The translations under genes and the position numbers were made by a program. From assembly GCF_000003605.2 (NCBI RefSeq), contig NW_003116462.1:4781-53204 (forward strand): a DNA stretch of 48,424 bases. Direction: 5' to 3'. The stretch comes from Saccoglossus kowalevskii (taxonomy: Eukaryota > Hemichordata > Enteropneusta > Harrimaniidae). The notes below the pieces were generated by a model. The model was not told where the DNA came from and did no database searches. It saw only the letters and a list, made by a program, of their open reading frames with translations. Shown piece after piece: positions 34,701-44,150 of this stretch. Numbering within the stretch: the first letter of the stretch is position 1; every line of letters starts with the position of its first letter.

Positions 34701-37657
34701 TAATAGCATGTAATTTAGTTTTGAATGACATATTACGAAATAATGTGTTTATAATTGTTCTTGGTGTCATTTGATTTAAAAATAGTGACTGCATGATTTG
34801 TACGTTTGAAGATATGTACGTGTGCCAGACACATTTTAGTTCTATAGTTATGCCTTATTATTTATTATTTTATGCATTGTAAATAAATTAAAGAAATTGC
34901 TTTGAACACTATTGTCGATACGCAACAGAGATATGTTTTTGTTTGGTAATCAGTTTCATATATTTTGAAAGATGAAACTGAGTAATTATTCAAAGAACAA
35001 AATTGCTAGTGTATTGAAATGTTTACCAAACCCCCACCGATTATTTACAGTATTCAAACGTTTGTTTTTTGTCTGCAGGGAAGCTTTTGTCAATCGCATA
35101 TCACTTTTCTCGGTGTCACTAAGAATGTAATCAATTCCTTGTTAGTGCGATCAAATTTGATTTATTTTTTACTTTGTGTAAATGTAGCGTGAATGCAATC
35201 TCCCCTGCTATGGAATCGAGTTACGTTCTCTAAGTGAGCATTGTCGTCATCAATATCTTGTTCTAAACTCACAAATTTATAAATGTCCATAGATGAAAAC
35301 AAATTTTTATTTTATATTTACTTTATATTTCGTAGATTGAACCTAAATTTAGTTAGAATATTTCTTAAGTTTTTATATATTTTATTAATCGCAATAATTT
35401 TCCCTACAACCTCTTTAAACAATAATAATTGTTATGTAAATTAGGTAGACAAAGTTGTACACTGGAAAATACTATAATGAGCTCCGACATAATCTTTAGT
35501 TTGGGTTACAAAAAATCTTGTTCTCAAAAATCTAAGCAGGAGGGTCGTCACCTGCGCACACGTGGGAATTGAATCCCAAGCGACGATAACAGCACATGCT
35601 AAAAACGCAAAGGCTCGTGGGCAGACGCTTGTTTGTAAATAATGACACGCTATGGCCATCTGATGCTTGCGCAGGTGACAACTCTCCTGTTTTAAGTAAG
35701 TTAAGTTTCAATTTCAAATAATTTTCACTGCTAGAAATTTTCAGGAATGTCTGGCATTTGTGAAGACGAAATTACGCTAAAGTCACTGAAACCCAGAAAA
35801 ATTTGTTACTGCTACAAATTTTCTCTGACTCAGGAAATTCACAAAAATTTATCTCTGGCTATCAGTGGATACATACACTGGAAGAACAATTTTCAGCGGT
35901 TGTATTTTATGATAGGCTTGTTTTTATGCAACGCAATCAGCTTTAATATTTGTTGCAATTGTATTTCTACATGTGACAATTGTGCAAACAGCTTGTTGAA
36001 GAGTGCTGAACATTTGTTGATTGTTTACTAAAAATTTGTAACATTTTCACACACCAACTTAATTCATAAACCTCATTACTAAGATGGCATCTGCAGTAAT
36101 TCAAATGCTCACCTGACAACAGCAAATATTTGCAAGGATATCAATTTTAAGTACAATTTTTCTTGTTTTTGTTTTTTTTTCCAGAAAAACTTCAATCAAT
36201 TTTCAGTCAGTTAAAGTTTGAAGTCCAAGTTCATGAAGATCTAAGTTCTGATGATTTGATGCGCGTACTGATACAAGTGAGTCAAGAAGATCATGAAGTG
36301 TACGACATGTTTGTTTGTTGTATCCTGACGCATGGTTCAGCGGGTGTGGTTTATGGTAGTGATAGCATTGCTGTCAAGATCAGTGACATCACAAGTACTT
36401 TTGTTTCTTCTCGATGTCCAACTTTGAGAGGAAAACCAAAGCTCTTCTTTATTCAGGTTTGTTGTTAATACAATTTTTTGATAATTTGCCTATACCCAAC
36501 TAGGAAAAGCCACAACACTAATCTGCTAAAACAATTGCCCAAAAACAGTAGTCAGTGAAACTAAGCTAAAGATATCAACATGTTACTTAATAGTGACATG
36601 ACAAAAAAAGTTATCGTAAGCCAAGCAAATATGCATTGCTGTGAATACAGTCTTATGCCTAAACGTTAAACACACATGAATGATAAATATACATAGAAAA
36701 ATAATAAATGTTTAATAAACTATAAAGAAAAATATAGTGAATATACACTGAAGTCAGCTAAAGCATGTATGTATACTCATAAACCTAAATGACATTGGCT
36801 GTTCTAAAAAATACATATAGACTGCCCTCTATGGCAAAACTTTGCATTTCTTTCGTTGTACTTATGTACTGATAATTTTGATAACTACTGTAGAATACTT
36901 TATTTTCGCTTGGAATTTATTTTCGCTATTTTCGCTAAAGGGATGATTCCGTGAAAATAAAATCCAGCGAATATACTTTTTTTCCTATATTTTACATTAA
37001 ACTCATCAAAAATCAATGAAAATAAATTCCATACAAAATACCCAAAAAGCCTTTTCAGCGAAAATTAATTCCAGCGAAAATAAAGTATTCCACAGTATTT
37101 AGTTTTTATCATATATCTAGCTATAGTTGCAGCCATGTATGAATATTCTTCTAATTCAGTGACAATTAACTTGAAGGATTGGGTTATTTTTTTGACCAAT
37201 AAGCCTGAGTCAATCGACGTGCCAAGAACATAAACAAAATAGGGCGTGTCTTCACAAATACTTTCTTTTCCTCATTAATTCAATTGTTCATTATTGCGAA
37301 TAATTTTCCATTTTTTTCTTTATATTATAGGCATGTCAGAATGAAGAGAGTGAGAAACCTGAAGGTTTGCAGGAAGATGCGGTTCATGTCAACAATGTGA
37401 TCCCGGATCAGGCTGATTTCTTACTCGGCTATGCAACCGTACCGGGATTTGTGTCATACCGACACACAACCGATGGTTCGTGGTACGTTGGTGCACTGGT
37501 GAAGGCATTAGACAAGTATTATAACCGACTGCATCTACTCGACATTCTGACAATCGTGAATGACACTGTCGCCCAAGAGAGTTCAGATGGCTTCGTTCAA
37601 GTCCCTGCGCCACAGTATACGCTGAGAAAAAGACTGTATTTGGATGCTCCAATGTAA
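22753..37657 (+). CDS. LRR-caspase fusion protein (caspase-8-like protease domain with N-terminal leucine-rich repeats)
   Basis: Coding exons 22753-23782, 36185-36456 and 37331-37657; junction phases 1 and 0, all GT-AG; 542 codons. An in-frame TAA precedes the ATG, and an acceptor (CAG ending at 22716) implies an upstream untranslated exon. Residues 1-30 are Glu/Gln-rich. Residues about 30-235 form seven to eight 23-residue LRRs (LxxLxLxxNxLxxLP type). Residues 240-306 are a linker. The caspase domain runs 307-542: RGLAVIINNHHF (Arg309, S1 pocket), REGTQID, CCILTHG (catalytic His393), KPKLFFIQACQ (catalytic Cys436), IPDQADFLLG, SYRHTTDGSWY (Arg478, S1 pocket) and a caspase-8-like end TLRKRL. 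No DED, CARD or death domain is seen. LRRs and the p20 start share one exon. Likely a cysteine protease of cell death or innate immunity with an LRR sensing or scaffold module; the biological role is inference. Confidence 0.93.
23911..24121. mobile_element. MITE family C, copy 1 (LRR-caspase intron 1)
   Basis: A palindromic 211-bp element beginning TACGGTAAAATACTTTATTC and ending with the inverted counterpart, via AGCGAAAATTAATTCC, to TACAGTA. It starts only 129 bp after the exon 1 donor. Inner sequence (TTGTATGGAATTTATTTTCA) matches the other two copies in reverse orientation. Confidence 0.82.
24282..24850. repeat. 51-bp minisatellite, about 11 copies (LRR-caspase intron 1)
   Basis: The tandem unit contains GTGCTGGCTGATTGGATGGT, then GTTGAACTAACTCATTAATA and TTCAAAA. 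Two main variants alternate in part of the array (AAATAAAGTGCTGGCTGATT and AAAGGAAGTGCTGGCTTATT). Because 51 is a multiple of three, the minus strand stays open for over 200 codons with a 17-residue repeat. It lies in an intron, and I do not think that frame is a gene. Confidence 0.95.
25165..25855. other. Assembly gap (691 N)
   Basis: An unbroken run of N inside the first intron of the LRR-caspase gene. Reading frames that appear to cross it are artefacts. Confidence 1.
25856..27054. other. Intronic AT-rich DNA, nothing recognised
   Basis: No coding motif, RNA gene or repeat family was identified in this part of the first intron. Confidence 0.5.
27055..27500. repeat. 112-bp tandem repeat, about 4 copies
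   Basis: The block ATTAATTCAGCTAAATT recurs at 27152, 27262, 27374 and 27486 (spacing 110-112 bp). Each is preceded by ACTATATAACTTGAGAGTGG-like and TGTGATCTGTTTT-like blocks. The middle two copies are almost identical. Confidence 0.9.
28197..28338. mobile_element. MITE family B, copy 1
   Basis: A 142-bp element with inverted ends: TACCGTATTTGCTCAATTAG at the left and the complement of CTAATAAAGCAAGTATGGTA at the right. It shares its terminal blocks and its length with 37914-38055. Confidence 0.78.
28339..30636. other. Intronic DNA, nothing recognised
   Basis: AT-rich first-intron sequence of the LRR-caspase gene. I see no exon, RNA gene or named repeat in it. Confidence 0.5.
30637..30751. 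repeat. 23-bp tandem repeat, 5 copies
   Basis: Five consecutive units of ATTATGTTTTCCATATTAAT plus AAA with one to three substitutions each. Confidence 0.95.
30752..33004. other. Intronic DNA, nothing recognised
   Basis: AT-rich. A stretch near 31590-31750 is rich in TTTAGCTAA-like palindromic blocks and could be an eroded MITE, but I could not define its ends. Confidence 0.45.
33005..33196. mobile_element. MITE family C, copy 2 (LRR-caspase intron 1)
   Basis: A 192-bp element starting TACTGTAAAATACTTTATTT and ending with the inverted form (AATTCCAGCTAAAATAATGT, then TACAGTA). Inner blocks CCTATATTTTACATTCAACT and AAATTCCATACAAAACACCC match copy 3. Confidence 0.88.
33197..35536. other. Intronic DNA, nothing recognised
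   Basis: AT-rich first-intron sequence without identifiable exon, RNA gene or repeat family. Confidence 0.5.
35537..35689. mobile_element. MITE family A, copy 2 (LRR-caspase intron 1)
   Basis: A 153-bp element. The left end CAGGAGGGTCGTCACCTGCG is mirrored at the right end, whose complement reads CAGGAGAGTTGTCACCTGCG. CAG ends suggest a non-autonomous hAT, but a clean target duplication was not found. It matches 9167-9317. Confidence 0.85.
36886..37097. mobile_element. MITE family C, copy 3 (LRR-caspase intron 2)
   Basis: The best preserved copy, 212 bp. TACTGTAGAATACTTTATTT with TCGCTTGGAATTTATTTTCG at the left is mirrored by AATTAATTCCAGCGAAAATA and AAGTATTCCACAGTA at the right, giving terminal inverted repeats of more than 30 bp. 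Confidence 0.92.
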
Positions 37658-37913
37658 GATGTGTTTGAATTACATTTAGAATTATATGTAACTCATAATC
37701 GAGAACATAATTTCACAAAGCACTCAAAAATAGTGTAACAAGCACAAGAACTTAAATTTTAATACTGATCTATTATTGTGTGATAATAGATTTAACGCTC
37801 TTAAATATTCAAAATGGCTAACAAATGTGTGCAAGTGCTAATTTTTGCACATAAAAATGGATTTTAATTTTCCCACCTGCTACGAAATGTATGCTCAACA
37901 AATAATCAACAAT

Positions 37914-38055
37914 CCTTATTTACTCTATTAGAAGCATGCACACCTCCAATGCAAGTGCAGAAAAAACAAAAATTGCATTTACTAAAAATATGGCTTATTT
38001 TGTCCATAAAGACACTTCTGTTTTTTATGCACGCACTACTAATAGAGCAAATATT
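37914..38055. mobile_element. MITE family B, copy 2 (3' of the LRR-caspase stop)
   Basis: A 142-bp element with ends CCTTATTTACTCTATTAGAA and the complement of CTACTAATAGAGCAAATATT. It has the same length as copy 1 at 28197-28338. It lies 256 bp after the stop codon, so it is probably in the 3' UTR. Confidence 0.78.
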
Positions 38056-38091
38056 TTATACATTATAATTATATTTTAGAATTAAATCAAG

Positions 38092-38097
38092 AATAAA
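38092..38097 (+). terminator. Candidate polyadenylation signal of the LRR-caspase gene
   Basis: AATAAA 435 bp after the stop codon at 37657. It is the first canonical hexamer I noticed downstream on the plus strand. Usage is not shown. Confidence 0.3.
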
Positions 38098-38528
38098 ACA
38101 ACATACTTTATAATATTTTTTGGTAAAAATTGAGGACATTGGTCAGTATAATAAGCAATCAGAGTGCTTGTAACAGAAATCAGTAAAATAATTTTTTTGA
38201 GAGATGGTTCATGGTTGGGTGATATTTTTATCTATTTTGAATATTTTAACAGTTATGTCTTCATTTTACAATGTTTTTTTTTTTTTTTTTCATTATTTTA
38301 TTTCTGCATCCCTGGTTACTCAAGAACTGTTTTAACTTCCGTACCCATTTTGTAAATTTGTGAGGTACCGTCCTCTTACTAATATACACCATCAATTGTT
38401 GTAAATGAGTTACGGTAAAAGAGATTCACAACAGAATAAGAATTTAAGTGGACCTGTTAAATTATACTAGATAGACACTCCCCAAGTTAGGGGGCCTTGT
38501 TTGTTCTTGGAGGTCAGTAACAATAGTA

Positions 38529-38905
38529 GCGTTCACGCACAGCTCCTTAGCACGGGCTAAGAGGACAAATACCTCAGCCTGTGCTAAGAAACGCTAAGTA
38601 TGGATTAAATCTGGCCTGTTTTTAGGACCCGGTGAACACTTAGCTCGGGCTAAGCACAAAAAACGACATTGAATTCAATGTTCATTTGAACGATTTGCTA
38701 TTATATTCATAACTATTAATTGCGACATGCCATTTCAGACATGACAATCAACAATCGGGCACATCTGCGGACATTGTTCTTGAGAACAAAAATGAACTAA
38801 CGATGACACTCTGTGCTGCTTCCTTTTATTCTGCAATCTGCATATGAACTTGCTTTGATATTGCTTAGCCTGTGCTAACCACTTCTTTCTTCTGTGCGTG
38901 AACGC
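38529..38905. mobile_element. MITE family D (about 377 bp)
   Basis: GCGTTCACGCACAG at 38529-38542 has its exact reverse complement at 38892-38905. Further in, TTAGCACGGGCTAAG is mirrored by CTTAGCCTGTGCTAA. The inner sequence repeats GCTAAG-type blocks (CTGTGCTAAGAAACGCTAAG, TTAGCTCGGGCTAAGC). No coding capacity and no clear target duplication. Confidence 0.82.
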
Positions 38906-40556
38906 AATTGGGTCTATCCGATATGCAAACATATGAGATTACTTAGTTTAAATCTTAGTCCATACTTTGTGTAGCATGAACACTACAAATGTAGGTATGT
39001 TTGTCTCTAAGATAACACCCTCCAGTATCTTCAAACTGAAAGGAGCAGAAAAGTGAGGGCAGGAAACCTACTTTTAATATATCATGCTTTTAGATATAAA
39101 AGCAGCAGCATATTTTGTTTTTAGTTTGTTCTGGGAGGGATTTTCACATATTTACAAAGTTGGAATGCAACTTTAATGTGTAAATCTAGCATTGTAGTAG
39201 TATGTGTATGTGCTATGAATATGAGCAAAGTAGAAAAATGAAATACCAATTTAAAATAAATTGATTTTATATTTTTATTTTTTCAGTAAAAAATTTACAC
39301 ATGGTTATAATTTCATATTGTATTTCTAAAAATTATTGTTAATTTGGATATGTATATTTGGATAACTAGATCATAAATTCAAGAAGGTATTGTCTTCTGT
39401 ATGACAAATAAACATGACATTAATATTTTTTGTTACATTTTGTAGCTATGAACATTTTTGTTGAACAGTATTTTTGACAATAATTTTAAGATGATTTTAA
39501 CTAACTATATATTGATATTGTTTAATTTTTTTATTAATTTCTTCCTTATTTAAAGCTTTGAAAGCCTATTTTTGCCACTTTTCGCAAAATAAACCTGCAT
39601 AATTTTGTCCTCAATATTTCAGATCAAGACCATTATTCAAAGTGTAATTGTCAACATTTTGTTCAAAATTAACAAAGAAATTATAGAATATACACAAACA
39701 ATTGGTTGCTGTTCAAACATTGATGAAGGTTCATTAATCATCGCATGTGTAGTTACGTTGAGAGAACAGACGCCACACAGTGATGCATGAATTATTTCTC
39801 GCATATTGTAAAAGTCTCTTGTGACCAATTTCAAACACAATCCAACATGACAGGACACAATGCAATGCAACAACTACGACAATTTAATATTCTAAGTTGC
39901 AAAATCAGACAACAGCAACAACCTGAATAACTATATCATATAGCGTTTTCCTCTCATATTAAGAGGATATACGTAAAGGAAAATATTGCTGTATTTCAAG
40001 GTGCCAAATTAATTGTTAATAAACATAGTAAAAGTGGTGTACAACCTTCTCTTCCCATGATATTTTGGTATTTTCAAAAATGGAATTCATTTGCATATCA
40101 ATATCAAAACTTGTGAACACTTCTGTATGGTCTAAAATAATATATTAAAATAATATATTTTAAAATGTTATTTTAGCTTTCAAAAGCATTACAAATATTT
40201 GGAAAGGGTTCAAATGAATTCCACTCCTATTTTGGGAGGGGGAGGGGGTGATTTGTGCTGCATGTTTTATATTTGTATCATTTTAATGTAATTCACTTTG
40301 ATTTGGTAAGAGACAAATCAATTAATTATTCATGAATTTTCTGGGTGAGGGCAAATTGCCAAATTTTCTAACTAGAAAACGTTCAATAACATGTAAACTA
40401 AAATTGACTTTTCTGAAATCAATCATAAAAATTACCGGTAGCAGCAATTTACAGAATGTTAAATCGCAGTCTGTATAGCCCCACTTGTATGTTTCATTTT
40501 ACTTGAATAAAATAAAAAAATTTTAAACCACCTTTCATTTTTTTTATTAAAAGCCA
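38906..40556. other. AT-rich spacer, nothing recognised
   Basis: No coding motif or RNA gene identified. Short A/T tracts dominate. Confidence 0.5.
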
Positions 40557-41775
40557 TAGAATGAGATCCTATAGAAAACCATAACCGGTATAGAATATGC
40601 CACTCTTGACAAAAGTGAATTACACAGAATGAGATCCTATAGAAAACCAGATTCCCTATAGAATACAACACTCTTGAGGAAGATGAATTACATAGAATGA
40701 GATCCTATAGAAAACCAGAACCTCTATAGAATACACCACTCTTGATGAAAGTGAATTACATAGAATGAGATCCTATAGAAAACCAGAACATCTATAGAAT
40801 ACGCCACTCTTGATGAAAGTGAATTACATAGAATGAAATCCTGTAGAAAACCAGAACCCCTATAGAATACAACACTCTTGACGAAAGTTAATTACACAGA
40901 ATGAGATCCTATAGAAAACCAGAATCTCTATAGAAAACACCACTCTTGAGGAAAGTGAATTACATACAATGAGATCCTATAGAAAACCAGAACCTCTATA
41001 GAGTACAACACTCTTGAGGAAAGTGAATTACACAGAATGAAATCCTGTAGAAAACCAGAACCCCTATAGAATACAACACTCTTGACGAAAGTGAATTACA
41101 TACAATGAGATCCTATATAAAACCAGAACCCCTATTTAGTACAACACTCTTGAGGAAAGTGAATTACACAGAATGAGATCCTATAGAAAACCAGAACCCC
41201 TATAGAGTACAAAACTCGTGAGGAAAGTGAATTACACAGAATGAAATCCTATAAAAAAAAACAGAACCTCTATAGAATACAACACTCTCGGGGAAAGTGA
41301 ATCACATACAATGAGATCCTATAGAAAACCAGAACCTCTATAGAATACACCACTCTTGAGGAAAGTGAATTACATAGAATGAGATTCTATAGAAAACCAG
41401 AACCCCTATAGAATACAATACACTCGAGGAAGGTAAATCACAAAAGATGAAAATCCTGTAGAGAACCAGAATCCCTATAGTTTACACCATTCTTGTGTTA
41501 AGCAAAAACTTTTGGAATGTGATCCTATTGAAAACCAGAATTCAACACCCCGTGGAAGGTGAATGCCATAGAATGAAATCCTATAGAATATCAGAACCCC
41601 TATATGATACCTCACTCTTGTGGAAAATGAATGCCACAGATTGTGATCCTATTGAAACCAGAACTCTTAATATGAATGCCATGGAATGTGATTATAATGA
41701 AACTTGGGGAAGGTAAATGCTATTGAAGGCGATCCTATAGAAAACCAAAAGTTCTATAGAATACACCACTCCAAT
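40557..41775. repeat. 68-bp minisatellite, about 18 copies
   Basis: The unit holds ATGAGATCCTATAGAAAACC, AGAACCTCTATAGAATACAC and CACTCTTGAGGAAAGTGAAT. Unit starts at 40561, 40629, 40697 and 40765 show exact 68-bp spacing. Copies near 41450-41720 are shortened and more diverged, as expected at an array edge. Confidence 0.95.
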
Positions 41776-43765
41776 TTGAGTACTTGTCTATGATAAAAAC
41801 AACAGACGCTTATTTATCAAAATATACAGTGATTATTATTTGGGGGTTTACGATTTATATTTCCTTTTAAATACAAATTGAGTTACTAAATTTTAACATT
41901 AAAAAAACAAATCTATATTAACTGTTAATAAAAGTTTGAGTTACTAAATGTGGACGTTCAACAAAAACAAAAATGTAAGTTGCCCTTAATTTGAAGTTCT
42001 GTTAACTGTTAATTGAACATAGAGTTACTATTTGGAAGTTGTTTCGCAAAAGTGGGCGCGGTTTCTAAAATATGGGCGTGGTCATTTTCATGGAGATATC
42101 ACCACTTGACGTTAGTATCGTGTCTTCCAATATATCGCCCTCACACTACAGAAAGAAATACTTTTGTTTCTATTCTCGCCTGGCCAACAGTCCGGCGATG
42201 TAAATGGAGGTTTTTTTTTAAGTTACTTTGCTAAATTGATCGTTTCATGTACAACAATCAAACATGTGTTCGCCAAATGTTCATTAGATTTCGATTTGAA
42301 AGTTGTACAACTGATGTTTTCATTGACATAATAATAAAATTCAGAATCAGGACTAAATTAGACACCAACTTTTACGATTTTACAATCGCTTTTATAATAT
42401 ATCAATGCTGAGCAGAATATTTCGACTCAAACCGTACGACAAAATAAATTTGAGCTGTTTTTTAAGTTTCATCTCGAATTGCCAATATGTTTTTATTACT
42501 AGTATGTCATTTTCGGTTCACTTAGAAAATCATGCGTTATGCTTGAAATCGAACGTTAAAACAGGACAAAGATCATATCGTCGTAGTTGTGCCAACACGT
42601 CGTGTGGGATACGACAAACCATGGAAGGTAGCTTCCATGAACGGACAAACGTAAAAGTATTTTTTAAGTATTTTCATGCTTAATTAGTGTGCTATGCCAG
42701 TTTTGTTAGAGTAAGGGTATCTCGACTACATATTCTACTCTGAAAGCTCGGCTCGCCATTTCAACATTGAATTATACAACAATCAATTTCAACGTAAAAT
42801 CTTTTGATTTTTTGTGGTAGTCGCTCGGCCAGCACCCTTCACCCATTACGCGAGATCTCGCAGTGAACGAAAAATCAAATTCGCAATAATAGAAACGTCA
42901 AAAAATGTATCAAATCGAAAATACGTGTGATGAGTCAAAGGACCAACTTGCTGATGTAAAATTCTATGGCTTAGAATTTGTGATTGGTCAAACGCCATTG
43001 ATTGTCATTTTAACAAGTCTTATGCATATCCACTACTAGTATTTACGTCCCTGTTCATAGCTTTAGTGGAATGATAGTCGCCCAAATATGTAAAAATTAA
43101 AATATGAAACCAAGTTCGTGTAGTTCACTAAGAAACATTTTGAAATTCCGAAACACTAACTTCGTTGAGCGCGATAATTTTTCAAGTTGTTCCTCTCTCC
43201 TATACATGTACTATGGTTACGTAACTCAGTGGAACAATGGACGCGATAATGGAAGACAATGAAATACGATTTGAAAGACCAACAAAAAGTCGCGCAGATT
43301 TCTGGCTCTCAACGAGATTACTGCGGCTATACGCAAAGTTGCATAGGGATTTGTTGTATTTGTAAGTGAACAATATCTGGATCATATGATAAGGTTTCGT
43401 GAGGAATATCGATGAAAACCAAAAGCTTCCACCTCGATGGTCTTCGACTTCTTAGACAATTATAATGATGCGACAACCCTCCATAATAGCGTTCTCACAG
43501 GAAGATCTTCTCTGGAAGGTGTTCTCGACGATGGCTTCAGGTTTGCTTAGGTTGTACTCGCTTGTTTCGTTTTCTTTTTTACCACTGGCGAATCCAGAAA
43601 TTCGGTAAGGGGCGCGCCTCACTAATGACACGAAAGCCACGTCCGCGCACCTCCGGTGGACTACCAGTGGGTTTGTCATTTTTTTGCGGGCTAAAGGGAG
43701 GGCGCTAGGCATCCGCGCATGTTTACCGTAGCCTGGGTCAAGCCTACGGACATCGTATCCGAGGT
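41776..43765. other. Spacer, no gene recognised
   Basis: Less AT-rich in 42560-42900 and 43400-43770. Open frames at 42405-42683 (+) and 43452-43784 (-) show no motif I recognise and no supporting splice pattern. Confidence 0.45.
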
Positions 43766-44150
43766 CTGGTCTGTCCAGTGCCACTGTTGAAATAATATTT
43801 TCTCACCGACTCACTGGTCTACCCAGTGCCACTGTGGAGATAATATTATCTCACTGACTCACTGGTCTGTTCTGTGCCACTGTTGAAATAATATTATCTC
43901 ATCGACTCACTGGTCTGTTCTGTGCCACTGTTGAAATAATATTTTCTCACCGACTCACTGGTCTACCCAGTGCCACTGTGGAGATAATATTATCTCACTG
44001 ACTCACTGGTCTGTTCAGTGCCACTGTTGAAATAATATTATCTCATCGACTCACTGGTCTGTTCAGTTCCACTGTTGAAATATTGTTATATCATCGACTC
44101 ACTAGTCTACCCAGTGCCACTGTGAAGATATTATTTCTCTCTGACTCAGT
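43766..44150. repeat. 48-bp minisatellite with trimeric higher-order structure, 8 copies
   Basis: The unit holds CCACTGTTGAAATAATATTA, TCTCATCGACTCACTGGTCT and GTTCAGTG. Variants follow the order a-b-c-a-b-c over the first six copies (a: TATTTTCTCACCGAC; b: GTGGAGATAATATTATC; c: TATTATCTCATCGAC), giving a 144-bp higher-order period. The last two copies are diverged. Confidence 0.94.
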
